Under the pieces are notes generated by a model. That model searched no databases, had not been told where the DNA came from, and saw only the letters and a program-made list of their open reading frames with translations. From contig NZ_CP108352.1 of the NCBI RefSeq assembly GCF_036237275.1, positions 1,488,001 through 1,552,000 of the forward strand: DNA of 64,000 nt, given 5' to 3'. The stretch is from Streptomyces sp. NBC_01353 (GTDB lineage Bacteria; Actinomycetota; Actinomycetes; Streptomycetales; Streptomycetaceae). A program made the translations under genes and the position numbers. The stretch's first letter is position 1. Each line of letters begins with the position of its first letter. Positions 18,188-27,202 of the stretch are shown one piece after another.

Positions 18188-18807
18188 GACGGTGCTCCGT
18201 AGCTCGGCACGGGGGCCGGGATGGTGGTGAGCAGATGCTGGACGAGGAGGAGGAGGGTGCGGATGCCGGCGCTGGAGATCCGGGCGTCGCAGAGCACGAC
18301 CGGCACCTCGGGCTTGAGGTCGAGCGCCGCCCGTACCTCGTCCGGCTCGTAGCGATACGCGCCGTCGAACTCGTTGACCGCCACGACGAACCCGATGCCG
18401 CGCCGTTCGAAGAAGTCGACGGCGGAGAAGCAGTCCTGCAGGCGTCGGGTGTCGGCGAGGACGACCGCCCCGAGCGCGCCCTCGGAGAGCTCGTCCCACA
18501 TGAACCAGAAGCGTTCCTGGCCCGGAGTGCCGAACAGATACAGCACGTTCCGGTCGTCGAGCGTGATACGCCCGAAGTCCATCGCGACCGTGGTCGTGGT
18601 CTTGGACTCCACGCCCTCCAGGCTGTCGGTCGCCGCGCTGACCTGGGTCAGCAGCTCTTCGGTACTCAGCGGTTCGATCTCGCTGACCGCACCCACGAAG
18701 GTGGTCTTGCCCACGCCGAAGCCACCCGCCACCAGGATCTTGAGCGCGGTGGGGAACGGGTCGGTCGCGAAACTCTCGTGGCGCTCAGAGCCGTTGTCGT
18801 AGGCCAT
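18184..18807 (-). CDS. cvnD: Conservon Ras-like GTPase (CvnD)
   Basis: A 207-residue small GTPase of the MglA-like/DUF4 group. The P-loop is GGFGVGKTT; the G3-like run is LYLFGTPGQERF, and the G4-equivalent is VAVNEFDG. This is the output component of conservons, G-protein-like modules in which the CvnA membrane sensor, CvnB roadblock and CvnC are thought to form a complex that controls GTP loading. The coding region overlaps cvnC by 23 nt at its start and the GAF gene by 4 nt at its end, so expression is tightly coupled. Confidence 0.95.
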   Translation of the reverse strand: MAYDNGSERHESFATDPFPTALKILVAGGFGVGKTTFVGAVSEIEPLSTEELLTQVSAATDSLEGVESKTTTTVAMDFGRITLDDRNVLYLFGTPGQERFWFMWDELSEGALGAVVLADTRRLQDCFSAVDFFERRGIGFVVAVNEFDGAYRYEPDEVRAALDLKPEVPVVLCDARISSAGIRTLLLLVQHLLTTIPAPVPSYGAPS

Positions 18808-19162
18808 CGAGCACTGCCTCCAGCAAGGAACGGTCGGTTGGGTTGGCGTGGAAGCGGGGCGCCCGGGCTGTCAGCGCCCCGCAGTCCACGAGATCGGAGA
18901 GCAGAACCTTGGTGACGACCGCGGGGAGCCGTAAGTGCGCCGCGATCTCGGCCACCGAGGTGGGTCCGTCACAGAGCCCGAGTGCCAGGCTGTGCTCGGG
19001 ACCCATGTGGGCCTGCGGTGTGGTGCCCGTCGCCATCACCATGGAGAGGAGGTCGAGCGCGGTGGTGGGCTGGGTCCGGCCGCCGATCACGGTGTACGGG
19101 CGGATCAGCCTGCCTGCCGCGTCATCGAGCCAGGGCCCCTCCTGGGAGGACGTCACGCTCAC
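18785..19162 (-). CDS. cvnC: Conservon DUF742 protein (CvnC)
   Basis: A 125-residue DUF742 winged-helix-like protein. The core RLIRPYTVIGGRT at the N-terminus and VAEIAAHLRLPAVVTKVLLSDL in the second half are the family marks; the protein acts as the linker between CvnB and CvnD in these modules. The GTG start at 19162 overlaps the stop of cvnB (GTGA); a second GTG two codons later is also possible. Confidence 0.92.
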   Translation of the reverse strand: MSVTSSQEGPWLDDAAGRLIRPYTVIGGRTQPTTALDLLSMVMATGTTPQAHMGPEHSLALGLCDGPTSVAEIAAHLRLPAVVTKVLLSDLVDCGALTARAPRFHANPTDRSLLEAVLDGLRQRL

Positions 19163-19593
19163 TGTCCTGCGCTGCGCGCCGCGCCCGCCGCCTGTCTGGC
19201 GGGGGTGACCAGATACGGCCGTACGCTCTTGACCAGCATCGCCATCTCGTAGCCCAGCACGGCGGCGTCCGCCTCGCGTCCGGCGAGCACCGCCAGGCAC
19301 GTGCCGGAGCCGGCGGTGGTGACGAACAGCAGGGTGGAGTCGAGTTCGACGACCACCTGCCGCACCTCGCCGCCGTCGCCGAACCGGGCGCCGGCGCTGC
19401 GGCCGAGCGAGTACAGCCCGGAGGCCAGCGCGGCCATGTGGTCGGCTGCGTCGGTGTCGAGGCCGTGGACCGACTTGACCAGGCCGTCGGAGGAGAGCAG
19501 TACCGCGTTGCGGGTGTACGGGACCCGCTGGACCAGACCGCTCAGCAGCCAGTCGAGATCCGAGGAATGGCCGTTCGGCACATTGCTCGCCAT
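19159..19593 (-). CDS. cvnB: Conservon roadblock/LC7 protein (CvnB)
   Basis: A 144-residue roadblock/LC7-domain protein, the partner of the Ras-like GTPase. The block LDWLLSGLVQRVPYTRNAVLLSSDGLVKS is the family signature and VVVELDSTLLFVTTAGSGTCLAVLA is the central sheet. ATG 19593 has AAGGAG ten nt upstream and lies 7 nt from the cvnA stop. A longer frame to 19638 is not supported. Confidence 0.93.
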   Translation of the reverse strand: MASNVPNGHSSDLDWLLSGLVQRVPYTRNAVLLSSDGLVKSVHGLDTDAADHMAALASGLYSLGRSAGARFGDGGEVRQVVVELDSTLLFVTTAGSGTCLAVLAGREADAAVLGYEMAMLVKSVRPYLVTPARQAAGAARSAGQ

Positions 19594-19600
19594 GGTGCAT

Positions 19601-21484
19601 CTACTCCTTGTGCGCGTCACCGGGACGCAGCGATTCATGGGCTGGGGGCTGGGATTCGGCGAGTCCGATACCGCGCTGGAAAGCGGCCATCAGACCCGGG
19701 TCGTGCAAGGCGTGCTCCTCGGGCGGGCGGGCGGCGGGCTCGTCGCGCAGCTGCGGGACGATGTGCTCCTGCGCGCGCCGCTTGGGGAGGAGAGGTCGGC
19801 CGGGCGCCTCCACGCGCGGGGCCGGCGGGATCGTGCCGGGGTTGGCACGCACGGCGTGATCTCCCCGTACGGGGAGGGGAGCGCCGTCGTGCGCCGGGGC
19901 GGCCGGGGCGGGCGCGCCCGCGTTCGGCTGCTGGAACGGAATCGCCGGTGCGGAGGTGGTGTACGTCAGCGGCCGGTGCGGAGGTTCGGCCGCGGGCTCC
20001 GGTGCGGGGGCCGGCGTCCGAACGGGGGTGTGCGCGGACGCGTGGACGGGCGCTGGCATCTGCGGGTGTACGGGTACCGGTGTGGGCGTTCCGTTGCCGT
20101 GCGTCCCGGTCGGGACCGGGGCGGCGGGGGGAGCGTGGACCGACGGGGCCGCGGTCGGCTGAGGCATCTGCGGCGCGTGCGAGGGCCGGCTCGCGGGGAT
20201 GGCTCCCGGCTGGTTCTCGGTCCGCGCGAGCCCCTCGGGGTCGGCGCCGAGGAGGCCCTGCGGCAGCACGAGGACGGCCTGGATGCCACCGTAGATGTTC
20301 GACTGGAGGCGTACCGCGATGCCGTGGCGGCGGGCGAGCGCGGAGACGACGAAGAGGCCGATGCGGCCGTCCTGGAGCAGATGGGCGACGTTGACCTGGT
20401 CGGGGTCGGCGAGCAGGGCGTTCATCTTGTTCTGCTCGGTGACCGGCATGCCCAGGCCGCGGTCCTCGACCTCGATGGCGAGGCCGGCCGTGACGTACTG
20501 GGCCCGCAGCAGCACCGTGGTGTGCGGGGCGGAGAACAGCGTCGCGTTCTCGACCAGTTCGGCGAGCAGGTGGATGACGTCGGCCACGGCATGGCCCCGC
20601 AGCGTACCGTCGATCGGCGGGACGAGCTTCACGCGCGGGTACTGCTCGACCTCGGCGATGGAGGAGCGCAGGACCTCGGTCATGGTGACCGGATTCGACC
20701 ACTGGCGGCGGGAGATGGCGCCACCGAGCACGGCGAGGTTCTCCGCGTGGCGGCGGATGCGGGTCGCCAGGTGGTCGACGTGGAACAGGCCCTTGAGCAG
20801 CTCGGGGTCCTCGACCTCGTTCTCCAGCTCGTCCAGGAGCTGGATCTCGCGGTGGACGAGGGACTGGAGGCGACGGGCGAGGTTGACGAAGACCTCGACC
20901 TTCTGCTCGTTGCCGACGCTGCTGGAGAGCCGGGAGGCCTGCACCACGGCGGCCACGGCGGCCTCGTGGGAGCGGGTCAACTCCTGGGCGAGCAGGTCGA
21001 ACTCGTCGCCGGACGCCACGGCCGGCTGGATGGCCGGGCGGGCCGGGGGGCCGTCGCCGCGGCGCAGCTGCTCGACGACCGCACGCAGCTCGCTCTGGCC
21101 GCGGGCGCTGGAGCGGCGCAGGGCGTTGCAGCGGTCGAGCACGGACTTGGCCGCCCGGTCCGCACCGAGCGCGGCCGCGGTCACGGAGGCGACCGTGAGG
21201 GCGGCGGCGCCGGTCAGCGCGGCCCAGAGGCCGGCGGTGGGGCTGGCTCCGGTGGAGCGGATGGTGAAGATGACTGCTGCGGCGCCGCCGAGTGCCACGG
21301 CGACGGCCGGAAGCACGGAGGTGCGCAGGAGTTGCGAGCGTATACGGGCCTCCGACGGAGGCGGCACGGAATTCTGCGCGGGGTTGGGAGCCCCCGCGCC
21401 GGGAGCGGAACGGGCGCCTGACCGGCCGTGCCGCCCGCCCTCGCGGCGTTCGGACCGCGCGGCGGGTGCGCGAAGTTGAGACAT
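19601..21484 (-). CDS. cvnA: Conservon sensor protein, histidine-kinase-like (CvnA)
   Basis: A 627-residue membrane protein heading the conservon. A Pro/Arg-rich cytoplasmic N-terminus is followed by two TM helices (about residues 55-75 and 83-105), a coiled region and a histidine-kinase-like dimerisation segment (SLVHREIQLLDELENEVEDPELL). An HATPase domain follows with N-box LLAELVENATLFS and G-box VEDRGLGMP. The last 180 residues are Pro/Ala-rich low complexity. The extracytoplasmic loop is very short, so the signal is probably membrane or intracellular. It is divergent from the flavin monooxygenase gene. Confidence 0.92.
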   Translation of the reverse strand: MSQLRAPAARSERREGGRHGRSGARSAPGAGAPNPAQNSVPPPSEARIRSQLLRTSVLPAVAVALGGAAAVIFTIRSTGASPTAGLWAALTGAAALTVASVTAAALGADRAAKSVLDRCNALRRSSARGQSELRAVVEQLRRGDGPPARPAIQPAVASGDEFDLLAQELTRSHEAAVAAVVQASRLSSSVGNEQKVEVFVNLARRLQSLVHREIQLLDELENEVEDPELLKGLFHVDHLATRIRRHAENLAVLGGAISRRQWSNPVTMTEVLRSSIAEVEQYPRVKLVPPIDGTLRGHAVADVIHLLAELVENATLFSAPHTTVLLRAQYVTAGLAIEVEDRGLGMPVTEQNKMNALLADPDQVNVAHLLQDGRIGLFVVSALARRHGIAVRLQSNIYGGIQAVLVLPQGLLGADPEGLARTENQPGAIPASRPSHAPQMPQPTAAPSVHAPPAAPVPTGTHGNGTPTPVPVHPQMPAPVHASAHTPVRTPAPAPEPAAEPPHRPLTYTTSAPAIPFQQPNAGAPAPAAPAHDGAPLPVRGDHAVRANPGTIPPAPRVEAPGRPLLPKRRAQEHIVPQLRDEPAARPPEEHALHDPGLMAAFQRGIGLAESQPPAHESLRPGDAHKE

Positions 21485-22071
21485 GAGTGTCCTTGGTACG
21501 TGCCCAGGAATCGGCGTACTTCTCTGTCACTACGGGGGTGTGTACTACGTGGGTGTGATGAGCCTACCGATGATCACCAAGCACACACTGTAGTCGTCAA
21601 CCGTTCATGTGCGGTGCGCAGTTGGCAAACTTACCCGTAGAGCGCCGCACTCTGGTATCACCCTTCGCACGACCGGCCGAGAACGTATGGCCGGAACCCG
21701 ACAGAACCCCGGAGAACGACGGAGCGGAAGAGAGTTCAGGACCGTACACGCCGTAGAACTAGGCAGAAACGAGCCTTGACCGGAATCGGCAGATGGGAGC
21801 CGACATCGGGAGCGGGCGGGCGCCCAGGCACGCACCGGCCGAATCCCATGGGCCACTTTTCGGCCAGGCCCACGACCCTCGAATTCGCGTTCGCGTCCTT
21901 TCCGTTCGGGCGGACGCCCTGGTCGACGGTGTGACTGTCCGTACGACCGGAACCACCTCACCCACCTGCGGGGACGGGCGGCCGTCGGGCCGAAGGGTGA
22001 TCGGTATCGTGTGTCGCCCGGGCTCCCGCACGGAGACAGCCGCGACATCCGTCGCGGTCAACGCCCGGTGC
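21485..22071. other. Divergent intergenic region between cvnA and the monooxygenase gene
   Basis: About 590 nt with no supported gene. The 21535-21665 part is relatively AT-rich and should hold the cvnA promoter; it contains a repeated GTGT-rich tract (GTGTGTACTACGTGGGTGTG) of unknown meaning. No clear -35/-10 pair with standard spacing was found for either gene. Confidence 0.4.
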
Positions 22072-23433
22072 ATGGACGGATGGTGTTCTGTGGAGGGTTC
22101 CTTGGGCGGGTCACATGCCGGTGCCACTGCCGCGACCGTGTGCGTCATCGGTGCGGGTCTGTCAGGGCTGGCGACGGCGCACGCGCTCTCGGTCAGGGGA
22201 GTCGACTTCGTCTGTCTCGAGAAGTCACCGGACGTCGGCGGGATCTGGCGCCAGCCGGGGGCCGGCGAGCGGGGCCCGGCCTATCGGTCGCTGCATCTGA
22301 ACAGCGCCAAGCAGCTGACCGGCTACGCCGACTTCCCGATGCCGTCCGAACTGCCCCTCTATCCCAGCCACAGCGACGTCGCCGCCTATCTGCGCTCCTT
22401 CGCCGAGTGGGCCGGCCTGCTGCCCCGTGTCGAACTGCGTACCGAGGTGCTCTCCGTACGACAGGAGGCCGGTGGCGGCTGGACGGTCGTCAGCCGCGAC
22501 GCGCACGGAGAGGTGACGGAACGGCGCTTCGAGCAGGTGATCGTCGCCTCGGGCCACAACACGGAGGCGGCGCTGCCGGATTCGCTGCCCCCCGGTTCCG
22601 GCTCCTTCGCCGGAACGATTCTCCACTCGATGGACTACGGCGACGGTGGCGACTTCGCCGGGCAGCGCGTGGTCGTTGTGGGGATGGGGGCGTCCGGCGT
22701 GGACATCGCCGCGGATCTCTCCCGGCACGCCGCGCAGACCGTGCTCTCCGTCCGCCGGGGGCTGCACATCGTGCCCAAGCAGCTCTTCGGCATGTCCGTG
22801 GACCTGATCGCCGATGCGCCGTGGTTCAACGACATGTCCTTCGACGAGCGGCGGCGCTTCGTCGAGCAGGCCCTGTTCGTGGCGCGGGGCAAGCTGTCGG
22901 ACTACGGCCTCCCCGAGCCCGACCACCCCGTCTTCTCCTCGGCCGTGACCATCTCGGACGAGATTCTCAGCCGAATACGGCACGGCGGGGTGATCCCGAG
23001 GCCCGCGATCGCTTCCCTGGACGGCAGCACGGTGACCTTCACCGACGGAACCACGGTGGAGGCGGACGCGATCGTCTACTGCACCGGCTTCCGGATGGCC
23101 TTCCCCTTCCTTCCCGCCGGATGTCCGGCGGATCCGCGGCAGGGCGCCGTCGAACTGTACAAAAGGGTGGTCGCCCCCGACCGCCCCGGCCTGTACTTCG
23201 TCGGGCTGATCCGTCCCGTGGGCTCCATCACCCGCCTCGTGGAGGCGCAGTCGCGGTGGGTGGCGCGGATCGTCGACGGCGACGTCACCCTGCCGTCCGC
23301 GGAGGCCATGCGCGAGGAGATCAGTGCGTATCTGAGCGGTATCGAGGAGCGCTACGGGCGGACCGAGGGCGCTTCCATCCAGGTGGACGTCGGACCGTAC
23401 CTGCGCGAGCTGCGGGAGTTGCAGGACGCGTAG
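22072..23433 (+). CDS. Flavin-dependent monooxygenase, likely acting on 5-dimethylallyltryptophan
   Basis: A 453-residue class B flavin monooxygenase. It has the FAD-binding GAGLSG (residues 27-32), the FMO-identifying motif [11 protein letters not shown] (179-189) and the NADPH-binding GMGASG (204-209). The convergent neighbour is a DMATS-type prenyltransferase. In S. coelicolor the homologous pair SCO7467/SCO7468 turns tryptophan into 5-dimethylallyltryptophan and then 5-dimethylallylindole-3-acetonitrile, the FMO doing the second step. The same role is inferred here. The start is uncertain: ATG 22072 or GTG 22090, neither with a strong Shine-Dalgarno. Confidence 0.85.
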   Translation: MDGWCSVEGSLGGSHAGATAATVCVIGAGLSGLATAHALSVRGVDFVCLEKSPDVGGIWRQPGAGERGPAYRSLHLNSAKQLTGYADFPMPSELPLYPSHSDVAAYLRSFAEWAGLLPRVELRTEVLSVRQEAGGGWTVVSRDAHGEVTERRFEQVIVASGHNTEAALPDSLPPGSGSFAGTILHSMDYGDGGDFAGQRVVVVGMGASGVDIAADLSRHAAQTVLSVRRGLHIVPKQLFGMSVDLIADAPWFNDMSFDERRRFVEQALFVARGKLSDYGLPEPDHPVFSSAVTISDEILSRIRHGGVIPRPAIASLDGSTVTFTDGTTVEADAIVYCTGFRMAFPFLPAGCPADPRQGAVELYKRVVAPDRPGLYFVGLIRPVGSITRLVEAQSRWVARIVDGDVTLPSAEAMREEISAYLSGIEERYGRTEGASIQVDVGPYLRELRELQDA

Positions 23434-23451
23434 GTTCCGCGTTCCGGGGTG

Positions 23452-23490
23452 GGTGAAGCTCCCGGTGGCAGGCCCTCGGGAAGCTTCACC
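23452..23490. terminator. Bidirectional terminator between monooxygenase and prenyltransferase
   Basis: GGTGAAGCTCCCG pairs with CGGGAAGCTTCACC (one bulged A), a 13-bp stem. A second small hairpin GGCACCTGTGGGTGCC follows at 23501-23516. Both lie between the stops of two convergent genes. Confidence 0.8.
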
Positions 23491-23518
23491 GGCCCGTGTC
23501 GGCACCTGTGGGTGCCTG

Positions 23519-24790
23519 TCAGTGGACGGTCTCGACCTGCCGGGCCGGTGCGGCGACCGGTGGCCTGACCGCGTAGGCCTCCGAGGAGATGTAGGCGGTC
23601 ACCCGCGGGGGCCTGCCCTGCTGGTGGGCGAGTCCCAGATAGGCGATGAGCCCCACACCGTCCCGGAGCCTCCGGGAGGTCACGGCGGACAGTGACCGCC
23701 GGAGCGGGCCGGGGTCGATGCCGTGCCGGCCGAGTACGGCCACCGCGCGGTCGAGGGCCTCGCCGTCGTGCCGGGCGTAGTCGCGGACCGGGATGTAGAG
23801 GGTGAAGCCGCTCGGCCGGCCGGTCGCCGTCTCGGTGAAGGCGTGGCAGGACTGGACGGGCCTGCGGTCCAGCCGTACCTCGTGCCCGTCCGTGCCCTCG
23901 ATCCCGGTGTCGTGTCCGGCCGCCATGCGGAAGAACCCCGTGATCTCCGTCCGTCCGGGGCCGCCGTCCACGCGGGACAGGCCGGCCGCCTCCGGCGCCG
24001 ACAGGTTGTGGTGCGCGAGGTAGACCTTCACCCGGGGTTCTTCCCAGTCACCCAGGTCAAGCGCGAAGAACAGATGGCGGTCGCCCTCGGGCAGCGCCGT
24101 GAACGCCTTCCGGTGACCGAGCCGGCGCAGAGCCTCCCGTACCGTGGCGGCGGAACGTTCCTGTCCGGACGCCGCGGGGTTCAGATAGACCTTCATCCGG
24201 GGGATTCCGCCGGGGACCAGCTCCAGCGCGCACCAGAGCGCGAGAGGGCCCTGGGGGTTCGGCGGGAAGAACAGGTCCTCCAGTTCGTCCAGGCGCTTCG
24301 TGTCGAATCCCCAGCGCCGCGCCATGTCGCGGACGACCCGCAGTCCCGTACGCCCGTTCTCCGCGAGGCTGTCGGCTCCGCAGCCCGGCTCGAGGAGCAC
24401 CCGCAGGGTCGGGTCCTCGTTCGGTACGAAGGCGAGCGAGTACTCCACCGGCGTGTGGTCGTCGGAGAGAAGGGAGTCGTCGGGGGCCGGCAGCGCGAGC
24501 GGCCGCTCGGCGACGGGACCCAGGACCATGAGCAGCGTCCGTGCGTAGTCCGCGGAGTCGGACCCGTTCAACCCCGCGGCCTCGCACAGCCGCAGCACCT
24601 GTCTCGCCGCGTGGTCGCCGAGTGTCCCCCCGTCGGGCGGGTTCGGGCCACCTGGCGGGGAGGCGGCCACCGACCCGTCCGCCCCGGGCCGGAGCGCCCA
24701 AGAAGATACCCGCCTGGAGAGGCGGGTATCGAGGGTTCCCAACTCGGTGGGGTGGTGCATCAGATCGGCGTCGGCGGATATGTGGTCCAC
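23519..24790 (-). CDS. DMATS-family aromatic prenyltransferase (tryptophan dimethylallyltransferase)
   Basis: A 423-residue ABBA-fold prenyltransferase of the DMATS family. Evidence is the alternating strand motifs VEYSLAFVPNED, RMKVYLNPAASG, PRVKVYLAHHNLS, SGFTLYIPVRDYARHDGEAL and VTAYISSEAYAV, spaced as in bacterial indole prenyltransferases. These transfer a dimethylallyl group to the indole ring of tryptophan; ring position (5, 6 or 7) cannot be told directly, but the paired FMO makes C5 most likely. It is soluble and metal-independent as a family. The gene ends against the FMO gene with a shared terminator and starts about 100 nt after the P450 gene on the same strand. Confidence 0.87.
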   Translation of the reverse strand: MDHISADADLMHHPTELGTLDTRLSRRVSSWALRPGADGSVAASPPGGPNPPDGGTLGDHAARQVLRLCEAAGLNGSDSADYARTLLMVLGPVAERPLALPAPDDSLLSDDHTPVEYSLAFVPNEDPTLRVLLEPGCGADSLAENGRTGLRVVRDMARRWGFDTKRLDELEDLFFPPNPQGPLALWCALELVPGGIPRMKVYLNPAASGQERSAATVREALRRLGHRKAFTALPEGDRHLFFALDLGDWEEPRVKVYLAHHNLSAPEAAGLSRVDGGPGRTEITGFFRMAAGHDTGIEGTDGHEVRLDRRPVQSCHAFTETATGRPSGFTLYIPVRDYARHDGEALDRAVAVLGRHGIDPGPLRRSLSAVTSRRLRDGVGLIAYLGLAHQQGRPPRVTAYISSEAYAVRPPVAAPARQVETVH

Positions 24791-24891
24791 GACACTCCTT
24801 GCCTCGTAAACAGGATGGATGGCGCGATGCTCACTACCCCCGAGGCGGAACGTTCATGCCGTGACAGATGAGGCGGTCGGAATGACGTGTG

Positions 24892-26247
24892 TCACTTGGT
24901 GAGCCAGTTGAGGAACTGGCTCCACTTTCCTGCGCGTTCGCGCTTGTCGCCCGCCGCGGCCGCCGCCTCGGGGCGGGTGGGCGCCTCGGGACGTGCCTCG
25001 GGGACGGTCCCGCGGAGGGTCTCGGCCGGGGTGAACCGGGCGGGCAGCGTGGCAAGGCCCCGGTTGAACGGGCCGGGGCGCCAGACGAGGCTGTCCTCCG
25101 GGACGGCGAGTTCGACATCGGGGAGCTGGTTGAGCAGGTTCTCGATGGCGGTCACCGTGATCTGCCGGGCGGGCTCCTTCGACGGGCAGGCGTGCGGGCC
25201 CGCGCTCCAGGCCAGATGGGCCCGGTTGCTGCCGGCCTGACGCGCCTCGCTCAGCGCCGGACCGGAGTTGGCGGCCGCGAAACTGACGAGGACGAGATCG
25301 CCCGCGCTCAGCTTCTGCCCGGCGAACTCCATGTCGTGCGCCGGATAGTGCGGCGCGAGGTTCTGCATGGGCGGGTTCTCCCACAGGGTGTCGTCGATCG
25401 CTTCGTCGATCAGCCCGCCCCGGTGGGCGTACGCATCGTGGGTGAGGAGCCGGTGCAGGATGTTGCCGATGAGATTCCGCAGGGGTTCATTGCCCGCGAC
25501 CAGCAGGAGCGCGAGCTGATGGACCATCTCCTGGTCGGTCAGCGCTGCCTGATGCTGCATCAGCCACGAGGTGACGTCGTCACCCGGCCTGGCCCGCTTG
25601 AGCGCCACCAGTTCGCCGACGGCGCCGAACAGCACCTCGATGGCCCTTTCGGCGTTGACGCCGTCGAACATGCCGGTGATGCCGAACACCACACGGTCGC
25701 CGATGTCGGCGGGGCAGCCGAAGAGTTCGTTGAACACGAACAGCGGCAGCTGCTTGGCGTAGTCACCGAGCAGATCGGCGGATCCACGTGTACCGAACTG
25801 GGAGATGAGGTAGTTGGAGACCTGTTCGGTGCTCCGGCTCAGCCTGCGCGAGTCGACGCGGGCCATGCTGTCCGTGACGGCCTGACGCAGCCGCAGGTGC
25901 TCGGCGCCGTCGCTGAACATGCAGTTCTGCCGGTACGCCAGCACGGGGACGACCGGGCTGTCCGGGCTGATCCGGCCCTCGGCGAGGTCCCGCCAGCGGC
26001 GTGCGTCCTTGCGGAAGGAGCCGGAGTCCTGCAGCAGTTGCAGCGCCGTCGCGTAGTCGGTGACGAGCGTGGCCTCCACCCCCGGAGCGAGCTCCACGGG
26101 TGCGGTCGGGCCGAAGTGCCGCAGGTAGGAGTAGTACGCCTGCGGATCGGCCGCGAACTCCGGCCCGTGCAGCGGCACCCGGCCGCCGGCGCTGTGGGCG
26201 GGGCACCCGGGCGGGGGGACGGGGGCGGCCGTGGGTTGAGCGTCCAT
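24892..26247 (-). CDS. rarE: CYP157-type cytochrome P450 lacking ExxR (rarE/cvnE9 position)
   Basis: A 451-residue P450 fold closing the second conservon. The haem-binding region is WSAGPHACPSKEPAR with Cys354. The K-helix, which should hold ExxR, reads IDDTLWENPP, with Trp289 where the Arg should be. The I-helix AGNEPL (251-256) lacks the usual acid/Thr pair. Loss of ExxR is the known hallmark of Streptomyces CYP157, and S. coelicolor CYP157C1 occupies this same cvn9 slot. Its catalytic activity is therefore uncertain. Extra Ala/Arg-rich residues extend the C-terminus. The start is 9 nt past the GTPase stop, so it is cotranscribed with the conservon. Confidence 0.92.
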   Translation of the reverse strand: MDAQPTAAPVPPPGCPAHSAGGRVPLHGPEFAADPQAYYSYLRHFGPTAPVELAPGVEATLVTDYATALQLLQDSGSFRKDARRWRDLAEGRISPDSPVVPVLAYRQNCMFSDGAEHLRLRQAVTDSMARVDSRRLSRSTEQVSNYLISQFGTRGSADLLGDYAKQLPLFVFNELFGCPADIGDRVVFGITGMFDGVNAERAIEVLFGAVGELVALKRARPGDDVTSWLMQHQAALTDQEMVHQLALLLVAGNEPLRNLIGNILHRLLTHDAYAHRGGLIDEAIDDTLWENPPMQNLAPHYPAHDMEFAGQKLSAGDLVLVSFAAANSGPALSEARQAGSNRAHLAWSAGPHACPSKEPARQITVTAIENLLNQLPDVELAVPEDSLVWRPGPFNRGLATLPARFTPAETLRGTVPEARPEAPTRPEAAAAAGDKRERAGKWSQFLNWLTK

Positions 26248-26256
26248 GTCTGCTTC

Positions 26257-26850
26257 CTAGTGAGCGCGGTCCAGCAGATGCCGGACAAGTGTGATCAGCG
26301 CGTCGGCGGACGACTGCTCGTCGCGCGCGTCGCAGGTGACGACCGGGGTGTCGTCGAGCAGGTCGAGCGCCTCGCGCAGTGCCCGTACCTCTCGATCCGC
26401 CGTGCCGTCGAATCGGTTGACCGCGATCGCGTAGTCGAGGCCGTACTGCTCGATCAGGTCGATCACGGCGAAGGAGTCCGCCAGCCGCTCGGGGTCGACC
26501 AGCACCAGCGCTCCGAGCGCGCCGCGCGCCATGTCCTCCCACATCTGCACGAAGCGCTGCTGGCCAGGCGTCCCGAACAGATACAGCACGACGCGGTCGC
26601 TGATGGTCAGTCGGCCGAAGTCCATGGCCACCGTGGTGGTGGTCTTGCTCCGGACACCCTTGAGGTCGTCGAACGACTCGCCTGCGCGCGTCATCGTCTC
26701 CTCGGTGGACAACGGAGGGATCTCCGAGATCGCACCGATGAAGGTGGTCTTGCCGACGGCGAAGTGACCGACGACGAGGATCTTCACCGCGATCTGCGTC
26801 GCTCCGCCTCGGACGTACGCCTGCTCACCCAAACTTGGTGCGTAGTCCAT
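26257..26850 (-). CDS. rarD: Conservon 9 Ras-like GTPase (RarD/CvnD9)
   Basis: A 197-residue small GTPase: P-loop GHFAVGKTT, switch region SKTTTTVAMDFGR, G3-like LYLFGTPGQQRF and G4-like VNRFDG. It differs from the first conservon GTPase in its P-loop (GHFAVGKT versus GGFGVGKT). In S. griseus the rar operon influences aerial mycelium formation. The start overlaps the cvnC gene by 26 nt; the P450 gene follows after 9 nt. Confidence 0.94.
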   Translation of the reverse strand: MDYAPSLGEQAYVRGGATQIAVKILVVGHFAVGKTTFIGAISEIPPLSTEETMTRAGESFDDLKGVRSKTTTTVAMDFGRLTISDRVVLYLFGTPGQQRFVQMWEDMARGALGALVLVDPERLADSFAVIDLIEQYGLDYAIAVNRFDGTADREVRALREALDLLDDTPVVTCDARDEQSSADALITLVRHLLDRAH

Positions 26851-27202
26851 TCAGCACCTCCGTGAGGATGTCTCGGTCCGCGAGCGCGGCACGCTGTACG
26901 GGCGGGCGGGTGATGAGGTAGCCGCCCTCGGTGAGTGCGGAGAGAAGGATCTTCACCACGCCCATGGGCAGCCGCGTGTGCCCCGCGATCTCGGCGACCG
27001 AGAGATAGCCGGCGGTGCACAGGTCCAACAGGCCCTGCTCCTCGGGAGACAGCCGCGTCGGACGCTGCTCCTCGTCACCCGCCGCGGTGACCAGGGTGAT
27101 CAGGGACAGCTGCTCCTCGTCGGGCAGGCCGCGTCCCTTGGTGATGACGTACGGACGCACTAATTCCGCGGCCTCGGGCTCCAGCTCTCCGAAGCCGCTC
27201 AT
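26825..27202 (-). CDS. rarC: Conservon 9 DUF742 protein (RarC/CvnC9)
   Basis: A 125-residue DUF742 protein. LVRPYVITKGRGLPDEEQLSLITLV and SVAEIAGHTRLPMGVVKILLSALTEGGYL are the conserved blocks. The ATG at 27202 overlaps the roadblock gene stop (ATGA); a longer upstream frame is an artefact of the cvnB frame. Confidence 0.93.
   Translation of the reverse strand: MSGFGELEPEAAELVRPYVITKGRGLPDEEQLSLITLVTAAGDEEQRPTRLSPEEQGLLDLCTAGYLSVAEIAGHTRLPMGVVKILLSALTEGGYLITRPPVQRAALADRDILTEVLNGLRTKFG

Noticed and set aside
22011-23456. Second plus-strand frame over the monooxygenase gene
   Set aside because: Arg-rich alternative frame; the monooxygenase frame has all FAD/NADPH motifs.
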